Of a stretch of DNA of 64,000 nucleotides, positions 19,238 through 29,094 are shown one piece after another (within the stretch, counting starts at the first letter, position 1; every line of letters begins with the position of its first letter). Origin of the DNA: Tuberibacillus sp. Marseille-P3662 (GTDB lineage Bacteria; Bacillota; Bacilli; Bacillales; Sporolactobacillaceae). A model generated the notes under the pieces. It ran no database searches. It was given only the letters and a program-made list of their open reading frames with translations, and was not told the DNA's origin. The stretch covers positions 1,240,001 through 1,304,000 of the forward strand of contig NZ_FXBS01000006.1 in the NCBI RefSeq assembly GCF_900178005.1, in the 5' to 3' direction. The position numbers were made by a program, and so were the translations under genes.

Positions 19238-19978
19238 TTATTGCATGACCATACCGCCGTCAATGCTAAGCACTTGCCCCGTCATATAGTCACTGTCTTC
19301 AGAAGCCAAAAATCGAACGGCTTTGGCAACATCCTTAGGATCACCTAACCGGGATAACGGAATTTGCGATAACATACTTTCCTTCATATCATCCGTTAAG
19401 GTATCGGTCATCTCGGTCGTAATAAATCCGGGTGCAACCGCATTGACATTAATATTTCTTGCCGCGAGCTCACGGGCTGTGGTCTTTGTTAGACCGATAA
19501 CGCCTGATTTAGCCGCAACGTAATTCGCTTGACCCGGGTTACCGATCAAACCAACAACTGAAGCAACGTTAATAATTTTGCCTTGACGCTGCTTCATCAT
19601 CGGACGCGTAACGGCTTTTGTCATATTAAAGACACCTTTAAGATTCGTATTAATCACGTCATCCCATTCATCTTCCTTCATCCGCATGAGTAAGTTGTCC
19701 TTGGTGATGCCGGCATTATTCACGAGGATATCGAGTGATCCAAAGTCTTTCGCCACTTGTTTGACCATGGCCCCGGCGGCCTCTGCATCTGAGATATCAC
19801 ACTGATACGGAACCGCGCTTACACCAATGGCTTTAATCTCGTTAACAACAGCGCTAGCTTTCGCTTCATTTCCTGCATAATTAACAGCCACATTGACGCC
19901 ATTTTGAGCTAACTCTAGTGCAATCGCGCGACCGATTCCTCTTGACGCACCTGTGACGAGCGCAACCTGTCCATCCAT
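19238..19978 (-). CDS. fabG: 3-oxoacyl-[ACP] reductase FabG
   Basis: NADPH-dependent first reduction of fatty-acid elongation; short-chain dehydrogenase fold. 246 aa with the cofactor loop [12 protein letters not shown], the NNAG motif, and the catalytic Ser-Tyr-Lys set (NVASVVG, then YVAAKSG). The start overlaps the fabD stop by one base, implying coupled translation. Confidence 0.97.
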   Translation of the reverse strand: MDGQVALVTGASRGIGRAIALELAQNGVNVAVNYAGNEAKASAVVNEIKAIGVSAVPYQCDISDAEAAGAMVKQVAKDFGSLDILVNNAGITKDNLLMRMKEDEWDDVINTNLKGVFNMTKAVTRPMMKQRQGKIINVASVVGLIGNPGQANYVAAKSGVIGLTKTTARELAARNINVNAVAPGFITTEMTDTLTDDMKESMLSQIPLSRLGDPKDVAKAVRFLASEDSDYMTGQVLSIDGGMVMQ

Positions 19979-20925
19979 TAGGCCTCACCTTCCTTAATAG
20001 CATTGAGGGTTTCCTGTAGAGAAGCCACATCATTTACTTGATAGATGGCGGCCCGTCGATCAACCTTTTTAATCAATCCTGACAATACTTTGCCCGGACC
20101 AATCTCAATATACGTATCAACACCTGAGGCTTTCATTGTTTCAACACTTTCCACCCAGCGGACAGGCGAATAAAGTTGTTCAATTAAACGCTGATAAATA
20201 TTATCTGAAGAGGTTACAACATCAGCCGTGACATTAGCTATGACGGGACATTCAGCCTCTTGTATATCAATATCATTTAAGACGGTTGACAATTGATCCG
20301 CCGCCGGTTTCATCAGACTAGAATGAAACGGTCCGCTCACATTCAACGGAATCACGCGCTTGGCTCCTTTTTCTTTAGCCAGCTCTCCTGCTTGCTCAAC
20401 GCCCTTCGCCGTTCCTGAAATAACAATCTGGCTCGTACTGTTAATATTAGCGAGCTGCACACTTTCACCGGAAGACGTGACTTGTTCGCATAGCTCCGTT
20501 AATGAATCTGCTTTCAAACCCATGACAGCCGCCATTGAGCCTTCGCCAGCTGGAACTGCTTGTGCCATAAACTGCCCACGCTGGCGTACAGCAAAAACAG
20601 CATCCTCAAATGATAAGGCTCCGGCTGCTACCAATGCACTGTATTCCCCCAAACTATGACCAGCTGCATAATCAGGAGTGAGTCCTTCGCGCTGCATGAT
20701 GCGCATAAGAGCAGTGCTGACAGTAAGCAGCGCCGGTTGTGTATTTTCAGTTAACGTCAGCGTATCATCTGGCCCGTTAAAAATGATGTCACTAAGTGAA
20801 AAACCTAGGCGTTCATCAGCAGCCTGAAAAATGTCCTTAGCATCAGGATACGCTTCAACAATATCCTGACCCATTCCAACGTATTGTGATCCTTGTCCAG
20901 GAAAAACAAAAGCGAGTTTACCCAT
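19978..20925 (-). CDS. fabD: Malonyl-CoA:ACP transacylase FabD
   Basis: Transfers malonyl groups from CoA to ACP. 315 aa from the ATG at 20925, which has an AGGAGG ribosome site; the extra 22 upstream codons overlap the end of plsX and are not family sequence. Motifs: [14 protein letters not shown], the nucleophilic serine in [10 protein letters not shown] near residue 90, and the histidine in GPFHSSLM. Confidence 0.97.
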   Translation of the reverse strand: MGKLAFVFPGQGSQYVGMGQDIVEAYPDAKDIFQAADERLGFSLSDIIFNGPDDTLTLTENTQPALLTVSTALMRIMQREGLTPDYAAGHSLGEYSALVAAGALSFEDAVFAVRQRGQFMAQAVPAGEGSMAAVMGLKADSLTELCEQVTSSGESVQLANINSTSQIVISGTAKGVEQAGELAKEKGAKRVIPLNVSGPFHSSLMKPAADQLSTVLNDIDIQEAECPVIANVTADVVTSSDNIYQRLIEQLYSPVRWVESVETMKASGVDTYIEIGPGKVLSGLIKKVDRRAAIYQVNDVASLQETLNAIKEGEA

Positions 20926-20938
20926 AATAATGGTCCTC

Positions 20939-21952
20939 CTATTCTTGCCATTGTTCTTTCGTATCAAGCACCGCTTGCTCAATCGTGCCAATCACGTTCT
21001 CACTAACAATTAAATCCGCTTGCTGAATGGAGCGGTAAACAGCGTCAGCATTAGATGAACCATGGGCTTTAATAACTGGCGCTGCCAATCCAAACAGACA
21101 AGCCCCGCCATAATTAGAATAGTCCATCTTGTTTTTAATTCCTTTTAATTTGGGATATAAAAGGGAAGCAATTAATTTCGAAAATAGTGAACCTGTGAGT
21201 TGCTGTTTAACTAACGAAAAGACTGATAGAGCCGTCCCTTCAATGGATTTGAGTACTAAATTACCGGAGAATCCATCGGCGACAACAACGTCAGCAGCAC
21301 CATTTAATAGGTCCCGAGATTCCACATTCCCAACAAAATGAATGGGGGCTTTTTCGAGCAGAGCAAACGCTTCTTTACACAATTGGTTCCCCTTGCCTTG
21401 CTCTTCACCAACATTAAGGAGCCCCACCGTTGGTTGCTGTTTGCCTCCTACCTTTTGCGTATAAATACTGCCCATAATCGCATATTGCAAAAGGTGCTCT
21501 GGCCTCGCATCCATATTGGATCCAACATCCAAAAACAGAAAACCTTCAGATCCTTTCATAACCGGTAATGTCGGAGCTAGCGCTGGGCGATCGATTCCGT
21601 TAACACGTCCGACACCAAACAACCCTGCTGACATAAGTGCCCCCGTATTACCTGCAGAAATAACCGCATCAGCGCGTCCTTCTTTTACTTCATTAACAGC
21701 CAAGACCATCGACGCGTCCTTTTTCTTCCGCACTGATTTGACCGGAGCATCATTAGGTGTAATGACTTCATTTGTATGTATAAGATGTAACCGTTCTGTT
21801 GACTGAGATTGTTGTAATAGCGGCTTGATTTGCTGTTCATCACCGACGAGGGTGACCTCAAGATTTTTGTTCAATTGAAGAGCCTTTAGAGTGCCCTCAA
21901 CAATCGCTTGGGGAGCATTGTCACCACCCATGGCATCAATGGCTAGTTTCAT
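20939..21952 (-). CDS. plsX: Phosphate acyltransferase PlsX
   Basis: Makes acyl-phosphate from acyl-ACP, the donor for PlsY in phosphatidic acid synthesis; peripheral membrane enzyme. 337 aa with the hallmark [30 protein letters not shown] and [15 protein letters not shown]. Its start overlaps the fapR stop by 4 bp. FapR regulates plsX in Bacillus. Confidence 0.97.
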   Translation of the reverse strand: MKLAIDAMGGDNAPQAIVEGTLKALQLNKNLEVTLVGDEQQIKPLLQQSQSTERLHLIHTNEVITPNDAPVKSVRKKKDASMVLAVNEVKEGRADAVISAGNTGALMSAGLFGVGRVNGIDRPALAPTLPVMKGSEGFLFLDVGSNMDARPEHLLQYAIMGSIYTQKVGGKQQPTVGLLNVGEEQGKGNQLCKEAFALLEKAPIHFVGNVESRDLLNGAADVVVADGFSGNLVLKSIEGTALSVFSLVKQQLTGSLFSKLIASLLYPKLKGIKNKMDYSNYGGACLFGLAAPVIKAHGSSNADAVYRSIQQADLIVSENVIGTIEQAVLDTKEQWQE

Positions 21953-22521
21953 TCGACGTCTCTCCCCTCTAAGTTTGATCTATACATCGTGAATGTTCCT
22001 TTAAAAACATGCTCCTCACCGGAAAAGCTGTTGACCTCAACAGCCGTACGTCCTTTTCCAACCTGAGTCACAGTCGCTTTCGCTATTACCCGTTCCCCGG
22101 ATTTCACTTGGCGGATAAACTTTAGTTTGACATCAGACGTCAGAGCGAGTTCATCATTAATTACCGCGACAGCCAAGGAGTTGGCTTGAGCGAATAAATG
22201 ATGCCCCCTCGCAATCCCCGTCCTTGAGAATACATGCTCTGTTTGAATTTCCAGCAGTGAGATCGCACTTTGATCCAATTGGAGATCAATGATTGAACCA
22301 ATCACTTCATCCTCTTGTAAAGCTTTGACCTCATCAAATTGTTGTTCAGCGACATCTTTAATGCGTTTTCTTAATTCGGGGATATTTAACTCCATTCGAT
22401 CCAATCGAATCGTTTGAATACTAACCCCAAATTGTTTCGCTAAATCCTCATCCGTCACAAAGGGTGTTTGTTGGATGGTTTCAGCTAATTGTTGATGGCG
22501 TTCTTGTTTATTCAATTTCAT
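21949..22521 (-). CDS. fapR: Fatty acid and phospholipid biosynthesis repressor FapR
   Basis: Malonyl-CoA-responsive repressor of lipid genes. 190 aa from the ATG at 22521 (a GTG three codons upstream is less likely by comparison with known FapR). N-terminal DeoR-like HTH with [19 protein letters not shown] near residue 35, a linking helix, and a C-terminal hot-dog domain ([19 protein letters not shown]). It heads the lipid operon and lies directly behind a FapR-like operator, consistent with autoregulation. Confidence 0.96.
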   Translation of the reverse strand: MKLNKQERHQQLAETIQQTPFVTDEDLAKQFGVSIQTIRLDRMELNIPELRKRIKDVAEQQFDEVKALQEDEVIGSIIDLQLDQSAISLLEIQTEHVFSRTGIARGHHLFAQANSLAVAVINDELALTSDVKLKFIRQVKSGERVIAKATVTQVGKGRTAVEVNSFSGEEHVFKGTFTMYRSNLEGRDVE

Positions 22522-22538
22522 TAATGACACCGCCAGTT

Positions 22539-22586
22539 ATGACTAGGTACTAATAGTAGTATATAACCTAAGCCACAACTATGCAA
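22539..22586 (-). promoter_or_regulatory. Promoter with FapR operator upstream of fapR-plsX-fabD-fabG-acpP
   Basis: In the 68-bp recG-fapR gap, minus strand: TTGCAT (22586-22581), 17-bp spacer, TATACT (22563-22558). Immediately downstream, 22555-22539 reads ATTAGTACCTAGTCAT, closely matching the left half and centre of the FapR box (TTAGTACCTGATACTAA as I recall it) with a divergent right half. Placement over the start site fits repression. Confidence 0.8.
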
Positions 22587-22589
22587 GAC

Positions 22590-24629
22590 TTAATCCAAAC
22601 GTTGGTGGTCAAACACACCTATCGAATTTAGATATTCCCGCAACCCTTGATACGCTTTATCCTGCCAAAACGAATCGGAATGGATCATCTGCTCCGCATC
22701 CTTGCGGGCCACTTCCAAAGCCTTATGATCATGGACGATGTCGGCAATTTTGAAATCCGGGAGACCGCTTTGCTTTTGTCCAAAAAAATCTCCAGGGCCG
22801 CGTAATTTCAGATCATATTCGGATAGTTCAAATCCGTCTGTCGTTTCTGTCATAATCCGCATCCGTTCCTGTGCAACCTCTGATTTCGCATCAGCGATCA
22901 ATAGGCAGTACGATTGCTCACTGCCCCGCCCGACACGTCCACGCAATTGATGTAACTGCGCAAGACCAAATCGCTGCGCATCATAAATCACCATCATTGT
23001 CGCATTCGGAATATTGACCCCCACTTCAACAACGGTTGTTGAAACAAGAATGTCAGTATGTTTATCTTTAAACGCATCCATGACTGATTCTTTCTCCTCA
23101 TTCGTTAACCGGCCGTGCATCAGTCCGATTTGTCGATGGTGAAAGTGCTGCTGTAACATTGCATGGACATCAATCGCATTTTGTACATCCAATTGTTCTG
23201 ATTCCTCAATAAGTGGACAAACCACATAGGCTTGTCTACCTTGTTTTAATTCATCCTCAACAAAAGACAGCACCCGCTCTATTTGTTCATGTCGAGCCCA
23301 GTAGGTTTTTACCTTCTTTCGCCCTTCCGGCATTTCATCAATCGTCGATACATCCATATCACCGAAAGCTGAGATCGCCAAGGTTCGTGGAATGGGCGTA
23401 GCTGTCATATAAAGGACATCCGGATTTTCACCTTTATCCCTTAGAACACGTCTCTGACCAACGCCAAAACGGTGTTGTTCATCGGTAATGACCAACCCCA
23501 AGTTATGAAAGTCAACATCCTCTTGGATTAAAGCATGTGTACCAATAACTAAATCAATATTGCCCTGCTGTAATTGCTGCAAAACAGTCGCCCGTCGTTT
23601 GCCTTTTACGGTGCTTGTTAATAACGCCACGGTGATATCGTAATCAGCAAATAATTCATCAAAACTTTCTGCGTGTTGTTCTGCCAATATCTCTGTTGGC
23701 ACCATTAGTGCCCCTTGATAACCTGCCTTTATAACAGCATATAAAGCGATGGCAGCTACAATTGTTTTACCGGAACCGACATCGCCTTGAAGTAAACGAT
23801 TCATATGATAATGCCCCGATAAGTCACGCATAATTTCCTGAACAACCCGGTTTTGTGCCCCAGTCAATTCGAAGGATAAATCACGAATAAAGTGACGAAC
23901 ATCATCACCTGGAATCGTTATGCTCCGATTCATATCACCCGTACGCTTAACCTTTTTGAGCGCCTGCATTTTCAATTGAAATAACAGAAGTTCTTCGTAC
24001 ACCATACGTCTACGGGCATGTTTGAGATGATGTTGATCATCGGGAAAGTGCAGCCACTGCATGGCTTGACGACGTTCAGGCAATTTGTAACTTTCCCGAA
24101 TAGATTCAGGAATAAAATCAGTCGATGTCGCTACCCACTTATCAAAAGCCCGGGTCATAAACATTCGCATCTGTTTGACCGACAATTTGCCCTTGACTGA
24201 ATAGACGGGTTCGAATGGTCTGTCACTTTTTTGGCGGCCTTTTATAATGTCACTGACAGTTATGGACGCCTTATATTGATCCCACTTCCCCGTTAGTGTC
24301 ACAACGTCTCCCACGTCCAATTGTTTTTTTAAATAGGGACGGTTAAAAGCAACAACCTGAATAAGCCATTCATCAATGAAAGCTCGAAAACTTAATCGGG
24401 ACTTTTTTTTGCCAAAATAACGGAGAGAAGGCTCGCTATGAACCTTCCCCTCAACGGTGATTTTTTCTTCATGCCTGGCATCAGTAAGCGGACGAACTTG
24501 ATTGTCATCATACCGGTAGGGAAAATGAAGCAATAAGTCTTCGACTGAATGTATATTTAAATCAGCCAAATCCTTGGCGGTTTCTTGACCAACGCCTTTA
24601 ATTTCTGTCACAGGTATAGCGTCAAGCAT
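22590..24629 (-). CDS. recG: ATP-dependent DNA helicase RecG
   Basis: Branch-migrating helicase that remodels stalled forks and Holliday junctions. 679 aa from the ATG at 24629; the longer frame to 24701 overlaps sdaAA and lacks family similarity. N-terminal wedge/OB domain (ITVEGKVHSEPSLR), Walker A LLQGDVGSGKTIVAAIA, DEQHRFG motif II, YMTATPIPRTLA, and motif VI QLRGRVGRG. Starts within the last codons of sdaAA. Confidence 0.97.
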   Translation of the reverse strand: MLDAIPVTEIKGVGQETAKDLADLNIHSVEDLLLHFPYRYDDNQVRPLTDARHEEKITVEGKVHSEPSLRYFGKKKSRLSFRAFIDEWLIQVVAFNRPYLKKQLDVGDVVTLTGKWDQYKASITVSDIIKGRQKSDRPFEPVYSVKGKLSVKQMRMFMTRAFDKWVATSTDFIPESIRESYKLPERRQAMQWLHFPDDQHHLKHARRRMVYEELLLFQLKMQALKKVKRTGDMNRSITIPGDDVRHFIRDLSFELTGAQNRVVQEIMRDLSGHYHMNRLLQGDVGSGKTIVAAIALYAVIKAGYQGALMVPTEILAEQHAESFDELFADYDITVALLTSTVKGKRRATVLQQLQQGNIDLVIGTHALIQEDVDFHNLGLVITDEQHRFGVGQRRVLRDKGENPDVLYMTATPIPRTLAISAFGDMDVSTIDEMPEGRKKVKTYWARHEQIERVLSFVEDELKQGRQAYVVCPLIEESEQLDVQNAIDVHAMLQQHFHHRQIGLMHGRLTNEEKESVMDAFKDKHTDILVSTTVVEVGVNIPNATMMVIYDAQRFGLAQLHQLRGRVGRGSEQSYCLLIADAKSEVAQERMRIMTETTDGFELSEYDLKLRGPGDFFGQKQSGLPDFKIADIVHDHKALEVARKDAEQMIHSDSFWQDKAYQGLREYLNSIGVFDHQRLD

Positions 24630-25518
24630 TGGTCTGATTCTTATAGCCGCCGAAAATTTTCGCTTCAAGCGCTTTCCCTGTTGCCGTCGCCGCCAAACCA
24701 CCCTGGGCCGTCTCTTTCAATGCTGTCGGCATTGATTGGCCGACACGATACATGGCTTCAATCACTTCGTCACAAGGGATCCGGCTTTGTATCCCGGAAA
24801 GTGCCATATCAGCTGCTACAAGAGCCGTTGAAGCCCCAATGGCGTTCCTTTTGACACAAGGCACTTCAACAAGACCAGCAACTGGATCACACACTAATCC
24901 AAGCATATTTTTCAAAGCAATCGCCATCGCCTCGCCTGATTGTTGTGCCGTTCCACCAGCAAGCTCAACGGCTGCCGCGGCCGCCATGCCTGTCGCCGAG
25001 CCAACTTCAGCCTGGCATCCACCCGCCGCACCGGAAATAAACGAATTGTTAGCAATCACATAGCCAAAAGCGCCGGAGGTCAACAAATATTGGATTTTTT
25101 GCTCACGTGTCGGTTTTAGCTGTGGCTCAAGACCCAACAACGTTCCGGGCACAACGCCAGCTGAACCGGCTGTTGGCGTCGCACAGATCGTCCCCATCGC
25201 AGCATTCACTTCATTGGTCGCCATGGCCTTGCTTACCGAATCAAGCAACGTGCCACCTGATAAGGTATTACCTTTTGCAATATATTCCTGTAATAACACA
25301 GCATCGCCGCCGGTTAGTCCAGAGTGAGAATGTGCGCCTTCCGCACTAATACCTTTCTCAACCCCTTCTTCCATAATATCAAGGTTTTTGCCCATTTGTT
25401 CCATAATGTCTTCGCGACTTGTTCCTGTATCCTCAATTTCTTTTAGAATCATCACTTCAGAAATAGCTAGATCTCTAGATTCTGCTATTTCGATGAGTTC
25501 GGCAACTGTTTTAAACAT
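24622..25518 (-). CDS. sdaAA: L-serine dehydratase, alpha chain (iron-sulphur type)
   Basis: Deaminates L-serine to pyruvate and ammonia with an oxygen-labile [4Fe-4S] cluster, together with SdaAB. 298 aa from the ATG at 25518 (GGGGGAG ribosome site). Conserved: GATPTAGSAGVVPG-type block (ICATPTAGSAGVVPGTLL), AAGGCQAEVGSATGMAAAAA and LVCDPVAGLVEVPC with cluster cysteines. A 246-bp gap filled with 65-bp repeats separates it from sdaAB, whereas the two genes are usually close. Confidence 0.96.
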   Translation of the reverse strand: MFKTVAELIEIAESRDLAISEVMILKEIEDTGTSREDIMEQMGKNLDIMEEGVEKGISAEGAHSHSGLTGGDAVLLQEYIAKGNTLSGGTLLDSVSKAMATNEVNAAMGTICATPTAGSAGVVPGTLLGLEPQLKPTREQKIQYLLTSGAFGYVIANNSFISGAAGGCQAEVGSATGMAAAAAVELAGGTAQQSGEAMAIALKNMLGLVCDPVAGLVEVPCVKRNAIGASTALVAADMALSGIQSRIPCDEVIEAMYRVGQSMPTALKETAQGGLAATATGKALEAKIFGGYKNQTNA

Positions 25519-25570
25519 TAAAACTCCCCCTATCTTCGACGCAAATGCTTGAATCGACGTTCTCAGGCAT

Positions 25571-25767
25571 GACACTGCGATGTTAGCTGATGTTCCTTCG
25601 ACGCACAGGACGTTGCGATATTAGCCGATGTTCCTTCGACGCACAGGACGTGCTAGCATCGGCGTTGCAACAGGACGTTGCGATATTAGCCGATGTTCCT
25701 TCGACGCACAGGACGTGCTAGCATCGGCGTTGCAACAGGACGTTGCGATATTAGCCGATGTTCCTTA
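25571..25767. repeat. 65-bp tandem repeat array between sdaAB and sdaAA
   Basis: Exact 65-bp period: copies begin at 25606, 25671 and 25736 (partial), preceded by a diverged partial copy at about 25571-25605. Each unit contains CAGGACGTTGCGATATTAGC, CCGATGTTCCTTCGACGCA and CTAGCATCGGCG; the GCCGATG / CATCGGC pair can form a stem. The array ends in the sdaAB stop codon. Its CAGGACGT..TTAGC.GAT..TCCTTCG motif also occurs once in element A (2303-2335). Confidence 0.85.
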
Positions 25768-26424
25768 GTCCATCGTCGCAACATTAATCATGTTCGGCCG
25801 TTGTTTAATGTCATCAATAACATCATCGGAAATCGTTTGATCTGTCTCAATTACCATCAGTGCCTGTCTGCCTTTATCTGACCGTGATACTTCCATATGT
25901 GAAATGTTAATTTCATATTTTGCTAAAATACTCGCAACGGTAGCGACGGCTCCATATTGATCTCGATGTCCAATAAAAGTGGTTGGGTAATTACCCGATG
26001 TTCGGAGTTCAAATCCGTTCAACTCTACGATCTCTATTTTACCGCCACCGATGGAACAACCAACTATATCGAGTTGATCCTCACCATCTTCAAGGACAAG
26101 ACGGGCAGTATTTGGATGATCCGGAACGGCCTTTTCTTCAATAAACTCAAGATCTACACCAGATCGTTCAGCGATTGTAAGCGAATTCACAATCCGCTGA
26201 TCGTAAGTGTCAAAATCAAGTAAACCACCGACAAGCGCAATATCTGTTCCGTGTCCTTTATAAGTTTCCGCAAACGAGCCGTAAAGGTAAATTGTCACCT
26301 TAGCAGGCAGCCGGCCAAATAAACGGCGCGCGGCGCGCCCAATTCGGGCCGCACCAGCTGTATGTGAACTTGACGGCCCGACCATAACGGGGCCAATGAT
26401 GTCAAAAACGCTGCGAAATTTCAT
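25765..26424 (-). CDS. sdaAB: L-serine dehydratase, beta chain
   Basis: Partner of SdaAA. 219 aa with the N-terminal serine-dehydratase beta domain (FDIIGPVMVGPSSSHTAGAARIGR) and a C-terminal ACT domain from about residue 148 (YGAVATVASILAKYEINISHMEVSR), probably a regulatory ligand-binding module. The stop codon lies exactly at the edge of the tandem repeats. Start 20 bp after fakA. Confidence 0.96.
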   Translation of the reverse strand: MKFRSVFDIIGPVMVGPSSSHTAGAARIGRAARRLFGRLPAKVTIYLYGSFAETYKGHGTDIALVGGLLDFDTYDQRIVNSLTIAERSGVDLEFIEEKAVPDHPNTARLVLEDGEDQLDIVGCSIGGGKIEIVELNGFELRTSGNYPTTFIGHRDQYGAVATVASILAKYEINISHMEVSRSDKGRQALMVIETDQTISDDVIDDIKQRPNMINVATMD

Positions 26425-26444
26425 TTCATCTCCCCCCTTTACCC

Positions 26445-28091
26445 TTATTCAACAGCAACCAAATAGTCATATACCGGTTGGCCGCCTTTATGCGCTTCCA
26501 ATTCTATATCCTCAAACCGTTCCTCTAGGATGGCTACGGCTTCCTCAGCACCAGATTCATCAATACGGTTTCCATAAATGAGCGTTATTATCTCCGTCTC
26601 ATCATCAACCATGCGATCTAATAGGTCAACCAATGTATCCTGCCTAGAGACCGATGTTGTCACTACTTCACCTTCAGATAATCCGATAAAATCATCTTTT
26701 CTAATCGTAAGCGTATCAACATTCGTATCTCTCACCGCATAGGTCACTTGTCCCGACTTAACATGATCAATCGCTTCCTGCATCGACTGTACATTGGAAT
26801 TATGATCCCGATGCTCATCGAAACTCATCAAGGCTGCAAGTCCTTGAGGAATCGTATTCGTCGGCAAAACTTCAACATGGGTCTCAGCAACATCAGCTGC
26901 CTGTTCAGCTGCCATAACAATGTTTGAATTATTTGGGAGAACATAGACCATGTCAGCATTAGCTTGATGAATGGCTTTTGTCAAATCTTCAGTACTCGGA
27001 TTCATCGTTTGTCCACCTTCAATGACAACCGTCGCCCCGATACTCTTAAATAGCTTTTCAACGCCATCGCCGGCACAAACCGTAACTATCGATAAGGGTT
27101 GCTTGCTTAATGGCTCTGTAGAGGCGCTGGCACGGGCCTCCGTTTCCGATGCCAATGCAGCATGCTGCTCTCGCATATTGTCAATTTTAATTTTAATTAA
27201 TTCACCCAATTGTTGACCCAAATTCAGCAAATGACCAGGGTGCTCGGTATGAATATGTACCTTTAACAACTCCTCATCTGAGACAACAAGTAAGGAATCA
27301 CCGTATTGTGACAATTCTTTGCGTAGGGAAGGTTCATCAAATTGACTTCTGTCTGTCAACCGGACCATGAATTCGGTACAAAAACCGTATTGAATCGCGT
27401 CAGTTGTAGTTGTATCGTGGTCTTGATCATGAACCCATTCTTCCGTAACAGCCTGTGCTGGGTGAACCTCTTGGATCGCCTCACCAGACAAATAGGCCTG
27501 AAATCCTTCATAGATAGCAACAAGTCCTTGACCGCCAGAATCAACAACACCGCCCTCTTTTAATACCGGCAGCAGATCAGGTGTTCGCTGCAAAGAGGCC
27601 CGTGCTTCCTTAAGCACTTGTTCGACGACAACACGCAATGGTAATTTCCGCGATGTTACTTGCTGCGCGGTGTTTGCCGCATCCTTAGCCACAGTCAATA
27701 CAGTTCCTTCCACTGGCTTCATAACCGCATTATAAGCTGTTTCCACGCCTTGCTGAACAGCCTTTACAAATAATGGGCCATCAAGATTTGATTGTCCTTC
27801 TAAAGCACGAGAAAAACCGCGAAATAATTGAGACAGAATCACCCCTGAGTTTCCCCTGGCCCCCATCAATAGACCTTTAGCGAACAATTTCGCTGCATCA
27901 TCGACTGTTGTAGGATTGCCCTCTCTAAGCTGCTTAATCCCCGACTGATACGTTAAATTCATATTGGTTCCAGTATCACCATCAGGGACAGGGAAGACAT
28001 TTAATCCATTAATAAACTTAGACTGAGCGTCTAACGCTTCAGATCCTTTTATAAGAAATTGTTGAAACGCATGAACATCTAAACTATCCAT
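26445..28091 (-). CDS. fakA: Fatty acid kinase FakA (YloV, DhaL/DegV-type)
   Basis: ATP-binding component of fatty acid kinase, which phosphorylates fatty acids presented by FakB/DegV proteins. 548 aa. N-terminal DhaL nucleotide domain with VFPVPDGDTGTNMNLTY near residue 32 and LLMGARGNSGVILSQL; middle FakA domain; C-terminal DegV-like part (VYVLPNNSNIVMAAEQAA, LPTNTIPQGLAAL). Follows yloU with 22 bp. The linkage to recG-fapR places it beside lipid regulation. Confidence 0.93.
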   Translation of the reverse strand: MDSLDVHAFQQFLIKGSEALDAQSKFINGLNVFPVPDGDTGTNMNLTYQSGIKQLREGNPTTVDDAAKLFAKGLLMGARGNSGVILSQLFRGFSRALEGQSNLDGPLFVKAVQQGVETAYNAVMKPVEGTVLTVAKDAANTAQQVTSRKLPLRVVVEQVLKEARASLQRTPDLLPVLKEGGVVDSGGQGLVAIYEGFQAYLSGEAIQEVHPAQAVTEEWVHDQDHDTTTTDAIQYGFCTEFMVRLTDRSQFDEPSLRKELSQYGDSLLVVSDEELLKVHIHTEHPGHLLNLGQQLGELIKIKIDNMREQHAALASETEARASASTEPLSKQPLSIVTVCAGDGVEKLFKSIGATVVIEGGQTMNPSTEDLTKAIHQANADMVYVLPNNSNIVMAAEQAADVAETHVEVLPTNTIPQGLAALMSFDEHRDHNSNVQSMQEAIDHVKSGQVTYAVRDTNVDTLTIRKDDFIGLSEGEVVTTSVSRQDTLVDLLDRMVDDETEIITLIYGNRIDESGAEEAVAILEERFEDIELEAHKGGQPVYDYLVAVE

Positions 28092-28113
28092 CGTTTACAC
28101 TGTGCCTCCTAGA

Positions 28114-28476
28114 TTACGTGTTTGTCATATGGACGCCTTGGATAAAAATATTAATTGCATCCACTTGCACGCCTAGCATTTGATCCAATGTGTATTTCAC
28201 CTTGGTTTGGACATTGTTGGCTACTTCGGAAATTTTCGTTCCATAACTGACTATGATGTACATGTCAATGTTCAGCTCATCATCATTCTGATGGACGACA
28301 ATACCTTTACTAAAATTATCACGTCCTAGAAGTTCCGTTAGACCATCCTTCAATTGCCTTTGTGATGCCATGCCTACAATCCCATAACAATCAATAGCAG
28401 CCCCCCCTGCAATCGTCGCAACAACATCTGGGGCGACATCAATTTGTCCGTAATCGGTCGCTAACTCAATCACCAT
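28114..28476 (-). CDS. yloU: Asp23/Gls24 family protein YloU
   Basis: 120-aa Asp23 (DUF322) family envelope-stress-related protein, probably cytoplasmic and membrane associated. Typical features: VVATIAGGAAIDCYGIVGMA and the repeated beta strands DELNIDMYIIVSYGTKI, ending in VDAINIFIQGV. It is transcribed with fakA and divergently from rpmB. Confidence 0.94.
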   Translation of the reverse strand: MVIELATDYGQIDVAPDVVATIAGGAAIDCYGIVGMASQRQLKDGLTELLGRDNFSKGIVVHQNDDELNIDMYIIVSYGTKISEVANNVQTKVKYTLDQMLGVQVDAINIFIQGVHMTNT

Positions 28477-28593
28477 TGGATAGCCTCCTTATCTTTTTAA
28501 ACCATCTATCAACATTTTACTATATATGCCCCTAATTTGAAAGCTAGATCCTGCATCACCATGAAGTTCTTTCTTGCATCGTAAGATTATTAG

Positions 28594-28621
28594 TGTTAAT
28601 ATTATTGCGTATTTGCATAAT
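28594..28621 (+). promoter_or_regulatory. Weak candidate promoter for rpmB
   Basis: TGTTAA and CATAAT are 16 bp apart, about 25 bp before the rpmB start. The match is modest; the divergent yloU promoter is not obvious. Confidence 0.35.
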
Positions 28622-28646
28622 GTAGAAAAGCAAGGAGGTTTGTGTC

Positions 28647-28835
28647 ATGGGTAAAAAGTGCTATGTCACTGGAAAAACGACTAAGTTCGGACAAAACCGT
28701 TCTTTCGCTGAAAATAAGTCCAAACGACAATTTAAGTCTAACCTGCAAAAAGTACGTATTATGGTTGATGGCAAACCGAAAAAAGTTTACGTATCCGCTA
28801 AAGCACTTAAAGCAGGGAAAGTCGAGCGCGTTTAA
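28647..28835 (+). CDS. rpmB: 50S ribosomal protein L28
   Basis: 62-aa basic large-subunit protein; [22 protein letters not shown] and [20 protein letters not shown] are typical. The N-terminus has a single CxxC-like half at most, so this appears to be a zinc-independent form. AAGGAGG ribosome site 8 bp upstream. Plus strand, divergent from yloU and convergent with spoVM, as in B. subtilis. Confidence 0.97.
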   Translation: MGKKCYVTGKTTKFGQNRSFAENKSKRQFKSNLQKVRIMVDGKPKKVYVSAKALKAGKVERV

Positions 28836-28859
28836 TTAAAAGTACAATTGGGCATTAAC

Positions 28860-28889
28860 AAAAAAAGCACCGTATACGGTGCTTTTTTT
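28860..28889. terminator. Bidirectional terminator between rpmB and spoVM
   Basis: A perfect 20-bp palindrome (AAGCACCGTATACGGTGCTT) flanked by A and T runs, located between the convergent stop codons. Serves both genes. Confidence 0.9.
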
Positions 28890-28890
28890 G

Positions 28891-28971
28891 TTATCCTTTG
28901 CGGAATGATCCTAGAACAGCTCTCACAAATCCACCAAGAAATTTTGGTAACTTAACAGTATAAAACTTCAT
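28891..28971 (-). CDS. spoVM: Stage V sporulation protein SpoVM (26 aa)
   Basis: Tiny amphipathic peptide that recognises positive membrane curvature on the forespore and anchors SpoIVA at the start of coat assembly. The 26-residue product begins MKFYTVKLPKFLGG and ends GSFRKG, differing from my memory of B. subtilis SpoVM at only a few positions; the critical proline 9 is kept. AGGAGGAGG ribosome site. Direct evidence that the organism belongs to an endospore-forming lineage. Confidence 0.95.
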   Translation of the reverse strand: MKFYTVKLPKFLGGFVRAVLGSFRKG

Positions 28972-29094
28972 ACTCCTCCTCCTTGTATGTCACGCCTTCT
29001 CCTCACTTATAAATATATGAAATTAAAAAAGTCTTGTTACTATTATATTCAGTAAGTGAAAAATAGTACCCATTTTCGCTGATATTTTATTAAT

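Noticed and set aside
25571-25767. Repeat array between sdaAB and sdaAA considered as a CRISPR array
   Set aside because: The 65-bp units are directly adjacent with no unique spacers, and no cas genes are present.
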